64,000 nucleotides of DNA from Bugulina stolonifera (Eukaryota > Bryozoa > Gymnolaemata > Cheilostomatida > Bugulidae), in contig OW285195.1 in the NCBI GenBank assembly GCA_935421135.1, positions 8,036,701-8,100,700 of the forward strand, written 5' to 3'. Shown one piece after another: positions 1 through 12,300 of this stretch. The notes under the pieces were generated by a model. The model worked only from the letters and a program-made list of their open reading frames with translations. It did not search any database and had not been told where the DNA came from. How positions within the stretch are numbered: the first letter of the stretch is position 1; each line of letters opens with the position of its first letter. The position numbers were made by a program, and so were the translations under genes.

Positions 1-95
1 GGTGGTTTGTCTGAAGTTATTGAACGACTTTCTAGTGGGTATGAGACTGATAAAACAAATTGCATACTTACATGTAGGAAAGATGAACATGTACA
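1..95 (+). CDS. possible exon cut by left window edge
   Basis: The sequence is open in frame 1 from the window edge to a strong donor (ACA|gtaagt at 96). It reads like coding sequence, with residues such as TCRKDEHV near its end. Its phase-2 end does not match the phase-1 entry of the exon at 410. It therefore either belongs to an upstream gene or joins through an exon I did not find. A second frame is also open, so the reading is uncertain. Confidence 0.3.
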
Positions 96-243
96 GTAAG
101 TATTATGTAAACAAAAGATAGACAGTAAAAATATAATAATACAAAAATTGCCAACTACTAACTGCACAGATAAAATATTAGTATGACAACATACATCGCA
201 GTATGTCCTCTGATTGTTCGTTCATTGAATAACGGGAGCAATA

Positions 244-316
244 ATGGAGAGTGAGAGAATGAGAGAGCTCCAATCAACTCGTGGGAGGGTCCCACAGATT
301 CCGAGAGACTTGGCAA
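244..316 (+). CDS. candidate first coding exon
   Basis: The ATG at 244 has a good context (A at -3, G at +4) and opens an Arg/Glu-rich reading frame beginning [11 protein letters not shown] chose the donor at 317 (GGCAA|gtatta) because it leaves phase 1, which matches the entry of the exon at 410. A better-looking donor at 345 would leave phase 2 and hit a stop. This exon is the least certain part of the gene. Confidence 0.35.
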
Positions 317-3300
317 GTATTATGAAGATCAAAACCGCAGCCAGGTATTGTCATGACTGCTGATTTTACATGACAGTCTTTACACAATGCTCTTATTCAC
401 TCATTACAGAACGGATAATCAAAACAAAGCAATGCTGTTCCTTCTGTAATGAAAGGCTAACAGAGACATTTGCTGAGCGTTACCCAGTCTCTAGGTTGGC
501 TGCTAATCTACAGGAAGAGATTCAGCAATTAAAATCTGTCACATCGTTAGAGGATAACAAAAGTTCAGGTAGATATATGTTATATTTTCTCAACTTTTTC
601 TACACTGCAAGCAATGCAGGTATACGAGTTGTATGACTGATGTACATTGCTGGAAGTTTACATGTACATGTCAGGAATAAGTTTTATGAAACTTATAGAC
701 AATAATTGAATATTTAGGAGTAATTTATGTACCTAGTGATGTCATGTAGCACTACACGTACAATTTTTGCTTTGTCATATTAAGATAAACAAATAGCATA
801 TCAACCAAACATGCTTGAAATTATGACTATATGAATGCACCTGTCAGTATTAGCTGATACAGCATAATGTATAATATCTTGGTCCAGAAAATGATAAGTG
901 TGAGATGGAAGGATGTAGGAGAGAAGTAGACATGTTCTGTAAGGTGTGCTCAAAGTTCACCTGCTACAGGTGAGTCAATGATTGTTATGTAGACTTCATG
1001 TTTTACAGTGAGCTAAATGTTCAGAAGGATCACTTTAATTTTTCCACTTTGATATCTATTGCCCCAGGATGCCCGTGCATGAGAATGATATTATAATTAA
1101 ATACAGATGTTCCCGTGAATTTAAGTGCACTAATGGAGAGACTCATCAGGCTGTGGGTTATGGTGAGGAACTTCTATCTCTGTACAGAAATATCTACGAC
1201 CAATGGAAGAAGATAAAGAAAGATGAGATTTGTAGTATTACTGAAAAGGTGAGTGAGAAAAATATTTCTGCATTCCTTAAAAAGAGGTCTGCTCAAATGA
1301 TATCAAACAGTGCCTTCTCAACCTCATGGATTGGTCTAGCCTCCAATTAAAATTGCCAAGATGGTCGCTCATTCTAGACTGAAAATGCTGGCTGATGCAA
1401 ATGACCCATAGCTCATCACAGAACTGAGGATTTTTGTAAGAAAATGTTGTTTGTCGTTAGACTTGGGTTGGTGTGTTGACATTCAACATCTGTGCTAAGA
1501 GTGAATTGAACATGTTTGTCAAATCTGATTTTGCGTGAAAGTTGGTTCCAAAACCTAAAAATTGAAACTCTGGCAGAATTTAGATGCAGAGACAAGAAAC
1601 TGATTCTAACTTGCTAAACTATCTACATGTAGATAACAGCGTGGCAGCTCCTAACACAAACATGCTCAAGTAGTAAATATCTGGATTTCCCTAACAAGCT
1701 ATCAAAAGAGATCAGTACTTGATGACCATTACTCTTAATGAATTTTTCTAAGACCCATGATGCCCATCACCCATATCCATCCAAATTAAAACCAAATTTC
1801 TACTGAAACTTACCCACAATGTACCTGCAGAACTAAGAGAATTCTTCCATTCTTCTCATTTACAGAAATGTATGTAAAGTAAATCATACTGTTTTACTTG
1901 GTTTAAGGAATCAAGGTTGATGTTAGAAATAAGAAGTGATGTTGAAGAAGCATCTCATGACGGTTTCTTGGATGCCCTGGAGAGAGTACAGGATGTAAAG
2001 GCAGAGTTGCAGAACCTCAAGAAAGGAAAAGCGGAACTGAACATGGTTATTGACGAATACGAGTCTAACATGGAGAGCCTTGGTGACTTTGAATACATTC
2101 GATTAGTAGACAAGCTAACTAAAGGCAAGGCGCATTCCATGTACAAACATTAGTAGAATTAGTGAAAAAATATAGCTGGGCTATTTGGGCTAGCTGAGAT
2201 TCAGTAATATTAGACACTGTTGCTAATTCCCAATGACTTGTAATCAAAACTTTCTATGTACTTAATGACATTATATGTTTATGCAAACATTGCACTGAGG
2301 TCAAACACTTTATTGCATGTCAAACTAATTAAAATATTAATGCTTTTTATGCAGTATTACACAGCATACCATGTAACCTTGCCAGCTGTGTCTGCTATTA
2401 AACCAATAGAAGTTTCTCTTCCTTTTCAGTTACTGCGCGCACCACGATATTTGGTTAGTACACTAACCTCTTGTGCATGAAGACCGATATAAAGCAGTAT
2501 GCAAGGACTCCCAATTGCTTTCAAATGTCTAATTATGTGCATTCACTTTTTCCAATGCCACTTCACATTGAAAGTTTTACGTTTATACATCCGTATAACT
2601 TAGTTATATAACACTAATGTTTTGGTTCATCATATGATTCATCAGTTTAGAACTCTAGAAAACCCCAATTTTGAAGAAAATGAGTAGTTTAGTCACATGT
2701 TGTGTGTTTTAATGCAATTGTCAATAATTTCAGTGGATGTTTCGAAGGATCTAGTAAACAACTTGGATTTCTCGACCAATGATAGACTGATCAACACAAA
2801 TCTGGAAGTCTCACTTCGAGACTCAATCATATATACGATTGGAGGAAATGATGATAAAAACGGGAGAAATAGAGTTCCTGGCGGGGAGGACTATTTTCCA
2901 CAACAAGAGCTGGACAGAGCAGATGATAGGATCAACAGACAAAAAAATCTAGGGAAATGGGCGAGTGCGGTCTTTGTTGGTTTCCTGGCTCTAACTGCTT
3001 ATTGGGTCACCAATCCTCTAGCAGGTAGGTCTTACTTATTTATAATCACATTCATGTACATGGTAAGAAAATGTACATTGTACTATGTGCATAGTTAAAC
3101 GGCAAAATGTTCATGCAAGTACCTATTAAGCTAATGGATGGTAAAAGTGTAATGTTGTCAATGTCAATATATTAGCTTGTATGACATGGCAGGCATTGTA
3201 AATACAATGTATATATTATTAAAGTAATAATCATTGTATTAACATACAATGTACATGTACATGTAGTTACCTAGACATAGCCAGTACAAAGTAAAAGGAA

Positions 3301-6300
3301 AGATGGTTCACTCAACAATAATACCCTGTCCCACAAAATACGCCACGGTTCACTTTCCTGCCACCAGAGCCGTTTATTGTGAGAGTAGCGTCACCGAGGG
3401 AACGTCATGAATGCCATGTTGGGCCCATTGGAACCAATCAGAATTGTCGATAGAAGGATTTGACCAATGCAGTTTTTTATTACATGGACCCAATATGGCC
3501 TCTTGTTTACTTCCGGTGGCGTAACTCTCACAATCAACGGCTCTGCCTGCCACTTGCCAACTGATATTTTGGATAGCTGTTCGACTTACATTGTAAATCG
3601 CAGTTTAGCGATTGTTATATTTGGGATCCTATATTAATATCTCGTTAATATAAATAGAGGGTTTATACAGGGCCGTTGTAAAAAGCACTTCTTATTGGTC
3701 CGCAGAATGCCAATAGTCTTAGTGGATTTGTACAAAAGGTAGCACAACTCTTTCCTTCATCCGGACCGCATTTTGAGGCGGGGGAGGGACAGTTTTTAGC
3801 TGTAGTGATCCTTCTTTCCTTTTACTCTCTTTGGCCAGTATGTACATTGTAGTTGATAAGTATTTTCTTTGGTGTGGGAGCGCCAGTTATTTTGTAACAA
3901 GCACATCTAAATTTTACTGCATGGCTAAATGGAACTAGACTTATCAGGATTGTTAATCAACTGTAATTTAGTGTAGCTGTATTTAGCAACATTGAATACG
4001 ACTCTAGTCACCCGGATGGACCTTATAGCACCCTAAGTGCCTAGTAGTTGCCACAGCACTACTCATCTGACACTTAGTTATCTTGATCCTCATACCTACA
4101 TTGTTATGCATGTCTAACCATACACTGATAATCACATATCAATTATATACTTGTAATAAGAATTACTGAGACATTATACCCCTTTTTATACCCATTTAAA
4201 GAGGCCCCACCTCTCAGAAATACTTGATATTGATTTTGCATATGATCTAGATGATTTTAAGCATCTTTTGTCAAACCCGACCTATTTTGGGTCGGCCATC
4301 GGGCTTCCGGCCGCCATGTTGTTGCACAATTTCCGGACGCCCCTACGTCGTCTTGTTACGACACTACCTCGGCCTTTTTATCAGAACTTCCTCCGGAAGT
4401 TCTATTACTATATAAAGGGCATTGTTTTTCCATTTGTTGTCTCAGTTCATGCTTGGATCTCAATAAAGACACATCTCTACTTATATACAGAGACTTTCAC
4501 TTCGTAGATAGGTCCTTCCAGTTGTTTAGGTCTTCGACCTTGCAACGCGAACTGCCTACTAGGTCGGATCACTCTCTTTCTCAGTATAGCAAATAAGCAG
4601 TGACTCGGGATCATATGGGTCGTCTTTGGTAGTTATTTGAGAAAGCCTAGCACCACCCATAGGCACTTCATTTTGGACACGGGAGTCGTCTTAGGACGAC
4701 AGTGCCAAAACCCAAAAACCATTACAATATACCAATATACTTCTACAGGCAGAAATAGATGCACTGTAGGAACGCACAACTGTGACGAGAATGCTGTCTG
4801 TACTGATACAGTTGGATTCTACATGTACACTTGTGCATGTAATATTGGATATGCTGGAGATGGGAAGACATGCATAAGTAAGATTATTACAAATATACAC
4901 CCTAAAAGCTGATAAAATTTAGCAAAATATTTTGCAGAATTATCCAGTATGGTAACATGATAGATGCGTATGCGTTTGGGGGGAAATAATTAACAGTATA
5001 CAGTGTATCTTTTATAATATATTACAGATATCAATGAATGTTTGACTGGCAAACCCAACTGTGATAAGAATGCTGTCTGTACTGATACAATAGGATCTTA
5101 TACTTGTACATGTGACAGTGGATATATAGGAAATGGGGTGAGATGTACCAGTAAGTAAGCTACTATATCCTTGAACAAACCAGAGGGTAATTAAGTGCAC
5201 ATGCTATGAAAAAGGTGCATAAACAATGTGCACTGTACAAGTATATTAGATTGTATCCTACTTATAATATAGTAATGAAATGTTAAGTTGAACTTGAATG
5301 TAATTTTTAACAATTTTCACCTCACTAGGAGTAAATTGGAAAATATTAGACATACTCGGATACTGCATGCCAGATAAATAGTAACATGCATTAATAACAA
5401 TTTATTTAGTATTAGACAGTGCGTTATCATGACGCTCAGCTAGGCGTGCCTGGTAATAATATTTACTATAACTACATGAAGTGTTTGAGTGGCCACAAAC
5501 CTGCACTGTTCAACTGGTTGGAGAAGAAAATAAAGCATCTGCAGAATTAAATTTGACAATAATGTGTACATAATGCAAATATATACGCGTGTAATATACA
5601 AGTATGTATGTATTTTATTGTCATAAAATAATTAATAAAAAATATATAGCATGTTTAGAAATATTTTTGCACAGTATTTTGGTTATTCAAAGAATCACTA
5701 GTCTGGAGAATAGTTTCTGCTAAGTTGTAGCAATTTGAATTACATTATTAATATTAGTGTTGGCATTAGCATTAGCATTAGCATGATTAGCATTAGCATT
5801 AGGATTAGCATTAGCATTGGCATTAGCATTAGCCTTAACAATTATAGTAGTGTTATCAGTATCAGTGTTGATATCAGTATCACTATTAGTTCTCTCTCCA
5901 ATATAGCATTAAAGTATATTATTGCAACATCAGAGTATATGATTATTTACATGGTATTAACAGATATAGATGAATGTACAAGTGGAACACACACCTGTGA
6001 TGAGAATGCTGTCTGTACTGATACAATCGGATCCTACACATGCAAATGTGAAACTGGATACACGGGAGATAGAAATACATGCACAAGTGAGTTAAAGTTC
6101 ACCTTTTATGTATTGTACTTACATGTAAAACATAGCTTCAACTTCCCTTTGCAAGTTATAATGTTATGTCACTTTGTATGTTTCAAAATTAAATTGTTCT
6201 GGGCTTGTATTAGCTGTAGAAATTGCCTTCCCTCCCTCTTCTAATCTTCCCCTTCTCTTCTCCAAATATTTGCTGATATTGTTGATATTGTTTATATTGT

Positions 6301-9300
6301 TGATATTGTTGAAATTGTTGACATTGTTGATGTTGCCACTGCAGTAGCCATAGCTACTTAAAGCACTTCTGATCCTAATATGACGCTCTCCCTTATTCTA
6401 TATACATTGCAGGAAGATTAATAAAATAAGGGAGGACAACTTCTAATGATGATCAGAATAGCTACCGAGTGCCCAGTTTTCATAAGCAGTGTTTTAGGCC
6501 ACTTTATTTTGTTCAAAGGTGTGATTAGTGCTTCCCTGCCACCTCTTAAACTACAAGCCTGGTACACTCTACCCCTTCATGGCAAACCCACTTTTCCTCC
6601 GATAGCAGAACTGTTATTCAAATAGAATGCAACAAATAAAACTTCTTGTGAACTACTCTTTTTATTGAAGTATCTGCTCATTTAACCCACACTGATATCT
6701 TCAAATGTATATTTCAGGCTTCAAAAATTTATACTTTACAAAATTCCCATTGCTTTTTCTTCATCTCTTTTCTCTCCATCTCTCCTTATCCCTGTAAATA
6801 GCTGCATCCAATTCCACTGTATCTGTGAGCCCCAAACAGTGCCAATTAGATCACACTCCCTTTATCTCTAACACTAGTTTAGTACTGTCTGATCTTTTCT
6901 ACAGAGAAAGAATTGGCTTTTTATTTAGATAATATCTACCTGTACACGCACATGATAGCAAGTATAATTTATATACAGTATGTCTACATGTACATATACT
7001 ATGTATACATATATGATAGTAAGTGTAATCTGAGTGGTACCAACTATGATGGTATGTAGATACGTATGAGACGTGTGATATATTTTTAATGCATTTTAGA
7101 TATGGATGAATGTAAGGCAGGTAATAATAACTGTCATTGGCATGCTATCTGCACGGATACGATTGGTTCTTATAAGTGTTTATGCAAATCTGGATTTACA
7201 GGAGATGGAAGAATGTGCACAAGTAAGCTCATGGTGCGGTATTTATTAACGTAATATACAATAGCTGACATGTGGTACACATATTCCAAATTTCTGCATT
7301 TACATAATATCCATGTAAGTAATATCCTATCTAAGCTCTATGCACTGTGTTACAGATATAAATGAATGTGTCACTGATATGTATAACTGTGATAAGAAGG
7401 CTTCGTGCCTTGATACATATGGATCCTACAAATGCATGTGTGAAATTGGTTTCACTGGAGATGGAAAAACATGTACAAGTAAGAAAACATGCATACAATT
7501 CAATGTTTCCTCCTTAGATAGATAGAAATATCACATGCATGTACTTGTCATTTCATCACTTGCTACTAGACATGCACATACATTGTAGTACAATATTCGT
7601 TAAATGTTTTTCTCTAAGCTCTGGAACTTGTACATCATTAAATAAAACGATGCTTAGGCCTGGACTGGAAGTACATGTAATTACCAGCATTGGTATAAAT
7701 ATGCCAAATTAATTCAAAGGGCTAGTAAGCCATTGAGTAATAAAAGGTCACAATTATGATGTTTAAAAGAATAATTTTGTTCCACTTCATAATTTATGCT
7801 TAGATTTACAATCATATCATGTTTAATAAATGATTGCAGATATAGATGAATGCACTACAGGAACACACACCTGTGATGAGAATGCTGTCTGTACTGATAC
7901 AGTTGGATCCTTCAGTTGTACATGTAATACTGGATATGCTGGAGATGGGAAAATATGCACAAGTAAGATGTAGTAGTGTTTAATTATTAACATTTCGCTT
8001 ATGGATATATTCTCCATGTAGACCATTGAGCAATCGTATAATTATTAATTCACCATCCGCATTGCTAGCCCAGAAGGTCTATTATTTTACTGTTTAGTTT
8101 CTGCATATCTTCACTACATGTAGTTTACTCATTCTTATCAGAGCTTAGAGTTTTCTCCCCTTCGATGAATCTATATTACACTAATGCGCTTCCCAGTTAT
8201 AGTATAATTCTGGTCACTGGTGACGATAATTTTACCAAGCAGCTGTGTCTGCACTCCATTGACCCACCTCAACATTTCAACATTTTAAAATTTTTATATT
8301 TCCCATTTTTTAATACAATTTATTAGGTTTGGTCAAAGCTTCAATCTCCAGAAGCTGGTATTAATAGATATGGTTGTAATGTGGAGCAGGTTTGGGTTAT
8401 TAGAAAAGAAAGCATAATAATGCAAAGCAGAACAAATAAAAGTACTGTCTATTTATTTATTTGTTTATGTACAAAGATAATCTCCTGTTTCATTCATATT
8501 ACTAATTCCATCTGAAATATTGTAATGTTTTGTGCTGTGTATCACACGGGTACTGATTGTGGGAAGAGCCTAGGAGTGGTCGACTAGACTATACTTCCTG
8601 CATTACACATAGAGTGAACAGTTGTACTTCTAAGGGTCATATGCTCAATGCTTAGAAAGATCTCTGCAAGAATGTATTCTAGCTTAAAGGACAGCTAGAG
8701 CTAACTGATCCAATGGGACCAAGAGTGGGAACTGGCTTTACTAAGAGATAGGATTGTGTATAGCTGCTGAGAAGATGTGACTCTATTGGAGTCTAAGCAT
8801 CAACTGATTACACTTACAAAATGCTAATGCTTTTATACCAACAGCCTTTCTGGGTATAGTTCCAAAAGTGTATGAATACCCAATACCTTATACTTCTACA
8901 GGCAGAAATGAATGCACTACAGGAATGCACAACTGTGATGAGAATGCTGTTTGTACTGATACAGTTGGATCCTACATATGTAAGTGTAAAACTGGATATG
9001 CTGGAGATGGGAAGACATGCACAAGTAAGATTAATACAAATATACACCATAAAAGCTGATAAAACAGAGCGCAATATTTTGCAAAGTTATCCAGTATGAT
9101 GGTAAAATAATGTAGATATGCAAGCTTTTAGGGAGCATAACTAACAGTATACAGTGTATATTGTATAATATATTACAGATATCAATGAATGTTTGACTGG
9201 CAAACCCAACTGTGATAAGAATGCTGTCTGTACTGATACAATAGGATCTTATACTTGTACATGTGACAGTGGATATATAGGAAATGGGGTGAGATGTACC

Positions 9301-12300
9301 AGTAAGTAAGTTACTATATCCTTGAACAAACCAGAGGGTAATTAAGTGCACATGCTATGAAAAAGGTGTATAAACAGCATGCACTGTACAAGTATATTAG
9401 ATTGTATCCTACTTATAATATAGTAATGAAATGATAAGTTGAATTTTCATGTAATTTTTAACAAGTTTCAGCTCACTAGGAGTGAATTGGAAAATATTAG
9501 GTATATTTAGATGACGCGCGTGCACACTAGATAAATAGTAATATGCATCATTAATAATTCATTTTATTTAGTATTAGGCCTACGTTATCACGCTCAGCTA
9601 GGCATGCCTGATAATAATATTTACCATAACTAAGGTCTGAGTGGCCACAAACCTGCACTGTTCAATTGTTTGGAGAGGAAAATAAAGCATCTGCAGAGTT
9701 AAATTTGACAATGATGTGTACATAATTCGAGTATATAATATACAGGTATAATATGTAGATTATTGTCATAAAGTAATTAATAAAAATGTAGCATGTTTAG
9801 AAATATTTTTCTACAGTATTTTGATTATTCAAAGAATCACTAGTCTGGGGAATAGTTTCTGCTAAGTTGTAGCAATTTGAATTACATTATTAGTATTAGT
9901 GTTGGCATTAGCATTAGCATTAGCATTAGCATTAGCATTAGTATTAGCATTAGCATTGGCATTAGCATTAGCCTTAACAATAACAATAGTAGTGTTATCA
10001 GTATCAGTGTTGATATTAGTATCACTATTACATGTAGTGCTCTCTCAAATATAGCATTAAAGTATATTATTGCAACATCAGAGTATATGATTATTTACAT
10101 GGTATTAACAGATATAGATGAATGTACAAGTGGAACACACACCTGTGATGAGAATGCTGTCTGTACTGATACAATCGGATCCTACACATGCAAATGTGAA
10201 ACTGGATACACGGGAGATGAAAATACATGCACAAGTAAGTTAAAGTTCACCTTTTATGTATTGTACTTTCATGTAAAACATAGCTTCAACTTCCCTTTGC
10301 AAGTTATAATGTTATTTCACTTTGTATGTTCCAAAATAAAATTGTTCTGGGCTTGTATTAGCTGTAGAAATTGCCTTCCCTTCCCTCTTCTAATCTTCCC
10401 CTTCTCTTCTCCAAATATTTGCTGATATTGTTGATATTGTTGACATTGTTGATATTGCCACTGCAGTAGCCATAGTTACTTAAAACACTTCTGGTCCTAA
10501 TATGATGCTCTCCCTTATTCTATATAGGGAGATTAATAAAATAAGGGAGGACAACTTTTAATGATGATCAGAATAGCTACTGAGTGCCCAGTTTTCATAA
10601 GCAGTGTTTTAAGCCACTTTATTTTGTTAAAAGGGGTGATAGTGCTTCCCTGCCGCCTCTTAGACTACAAGCCTGGTACACTCTACCCCTTCATGGCAAA
10701 CCCACTTTTCCTCTGATAGCAGAACTGTTATTCAAATAGAATACAACAAATAAAACTTCTCGTGAATTACTCTTTTTATTGAAGTATCTGCTCATTTAAC
10801 CCACACTGATATCTTCAAATGTATATTCCAGGCTTCAACAATTTATACTTTACAAAACTCCCGTTGCTTTTTCTTCATCTCTTTTCTCCCCATCTCTCCT
10901 TATCCCTGTAAATAGCTGCATCCAATTTCACCGTATCTGTGAGCCCCAAGAAGTGCCAATTAGATTGCACTTCCTTTATTCCGAGCATTAGTTTAGTGCT
11001 TTCAGATCTTTTCTACAGAGAAAGAATTGACTTTTTATTTGTGTATGTCTACATGTACATATACTATGTATACATATATGATAGTAAGTATAATTTGAGT
11101 GGTACCAACTATAATGGTACATAAATACGTATGCGACTTGTCATCTATTTATAATTCGTTTTAGATATGGATGAATGTAAGGCAGGTAATGATAACTGTC
11201 ATCGGTATGCTATCTGCACGGATACGATTGGTTCGTATAAGTGTTCATGCAAACCTGGATATGCAGGAGATGGAAGAATGTGCAGAGGGAAGCTCTTGGT
11301 GTGGTATTTATTAGCGTAATATGCAGTAGCTGACCTGTGGTTCACATACTCAAAATTTCTGCATTTACATAATATCCATGTTCAACTCTACCGTTACATG
11401 CAGTGCTAGGATATGTAAGTTCTATGTACTGTGTTACAGATATAAATGAATGCGCAGCTGGTGTGTACTGTGATAAGAAGGCTTTCTGCTTTGATACACT
11501 GGGATCCTACACATGCATGTGTGAAATTGGTTTCACTGGAGATGGAAAAATATGTACAAGTAAGAAAACATGCATACAATTCAAAGTTTCCTCTTTAGAT
11601 AGATAGAAATATCACATGCATGTACTTGTCATTTCATCACTTGCTACTAGACATGCACATAGTACAATATTCGTTAAATGTTTTTCTCTAAGCTCTGGAA
11701 CTTGTACATCATTAAATAAAACAATGCTTAGGCCTGGAAGTACATGTACATGTAGTTACCAGAATTTGCATAAACACCTCAAAGTTTTACAGTAAATTAA
11801 TTCATAAGGCCAGTAAGCCATTCAGCAATAAAAGATCACAATTATGATATTTAAAGTAAGGATTTTGTTCCACTTTATAATTTTTGCTTAAATTTACAAT
11901 CATGTCATGTTTAATAAATGATTGCAGATGTAGATGAATGCACTACAGGGACACACACCTGTGATGAGAATGCTGTCTGTACTGATACAATTGGATCCTA
12001 CACTTGTACATGTAATACTGGATATGCTGGAGATGGGAAAATATGCACAAGTAATATAATATACTAGTGTTTAATTAATTCTCCATGTAGACCATTGAGC
12101 AATCGTATAATTATTTCACCATCCGCATTGCTAGCCCAGAAGGTCTATTATTCTACTGTTTAGTTTCTGCATATCTTCACTACATGTAGTTTACTCATTC
12201 TTATCAGAGCTTAGAGTTTTCTCCCCTTTAATGAATCTATATTACACTAATGTGCTTCTCGTTATAGCATAATTCTGCTCACTGGTGACGACAATTCTAC

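Larger units (their letters stand above)
4730..8470. repeat. tandem duplication, first block (six EGF exons plus introns)
   Basis: Exons 1-6, their introns and about 500 bp of flanking sequence match 8885-12535 in order. The offset drops from about 4,153 to about 4,070 through small indels. The introns align closely, so the copy is genomic and fairly recent. Confidence 0.88.

Noticed and set aside
4637..4748. Retropepsin-like ILDTG upstream of EGF exon 1
   Set aside because: Five residues without the rest of a protease, gag or RT; no defined element around it.
5735..5940. Ile/Ser-rich open frame upstream of EGF exon 3 (and at 9877)
   Set aside because: It is the translation of the intronic ATTAGC hexamer array; only the EGF part after the acceptor is kept.
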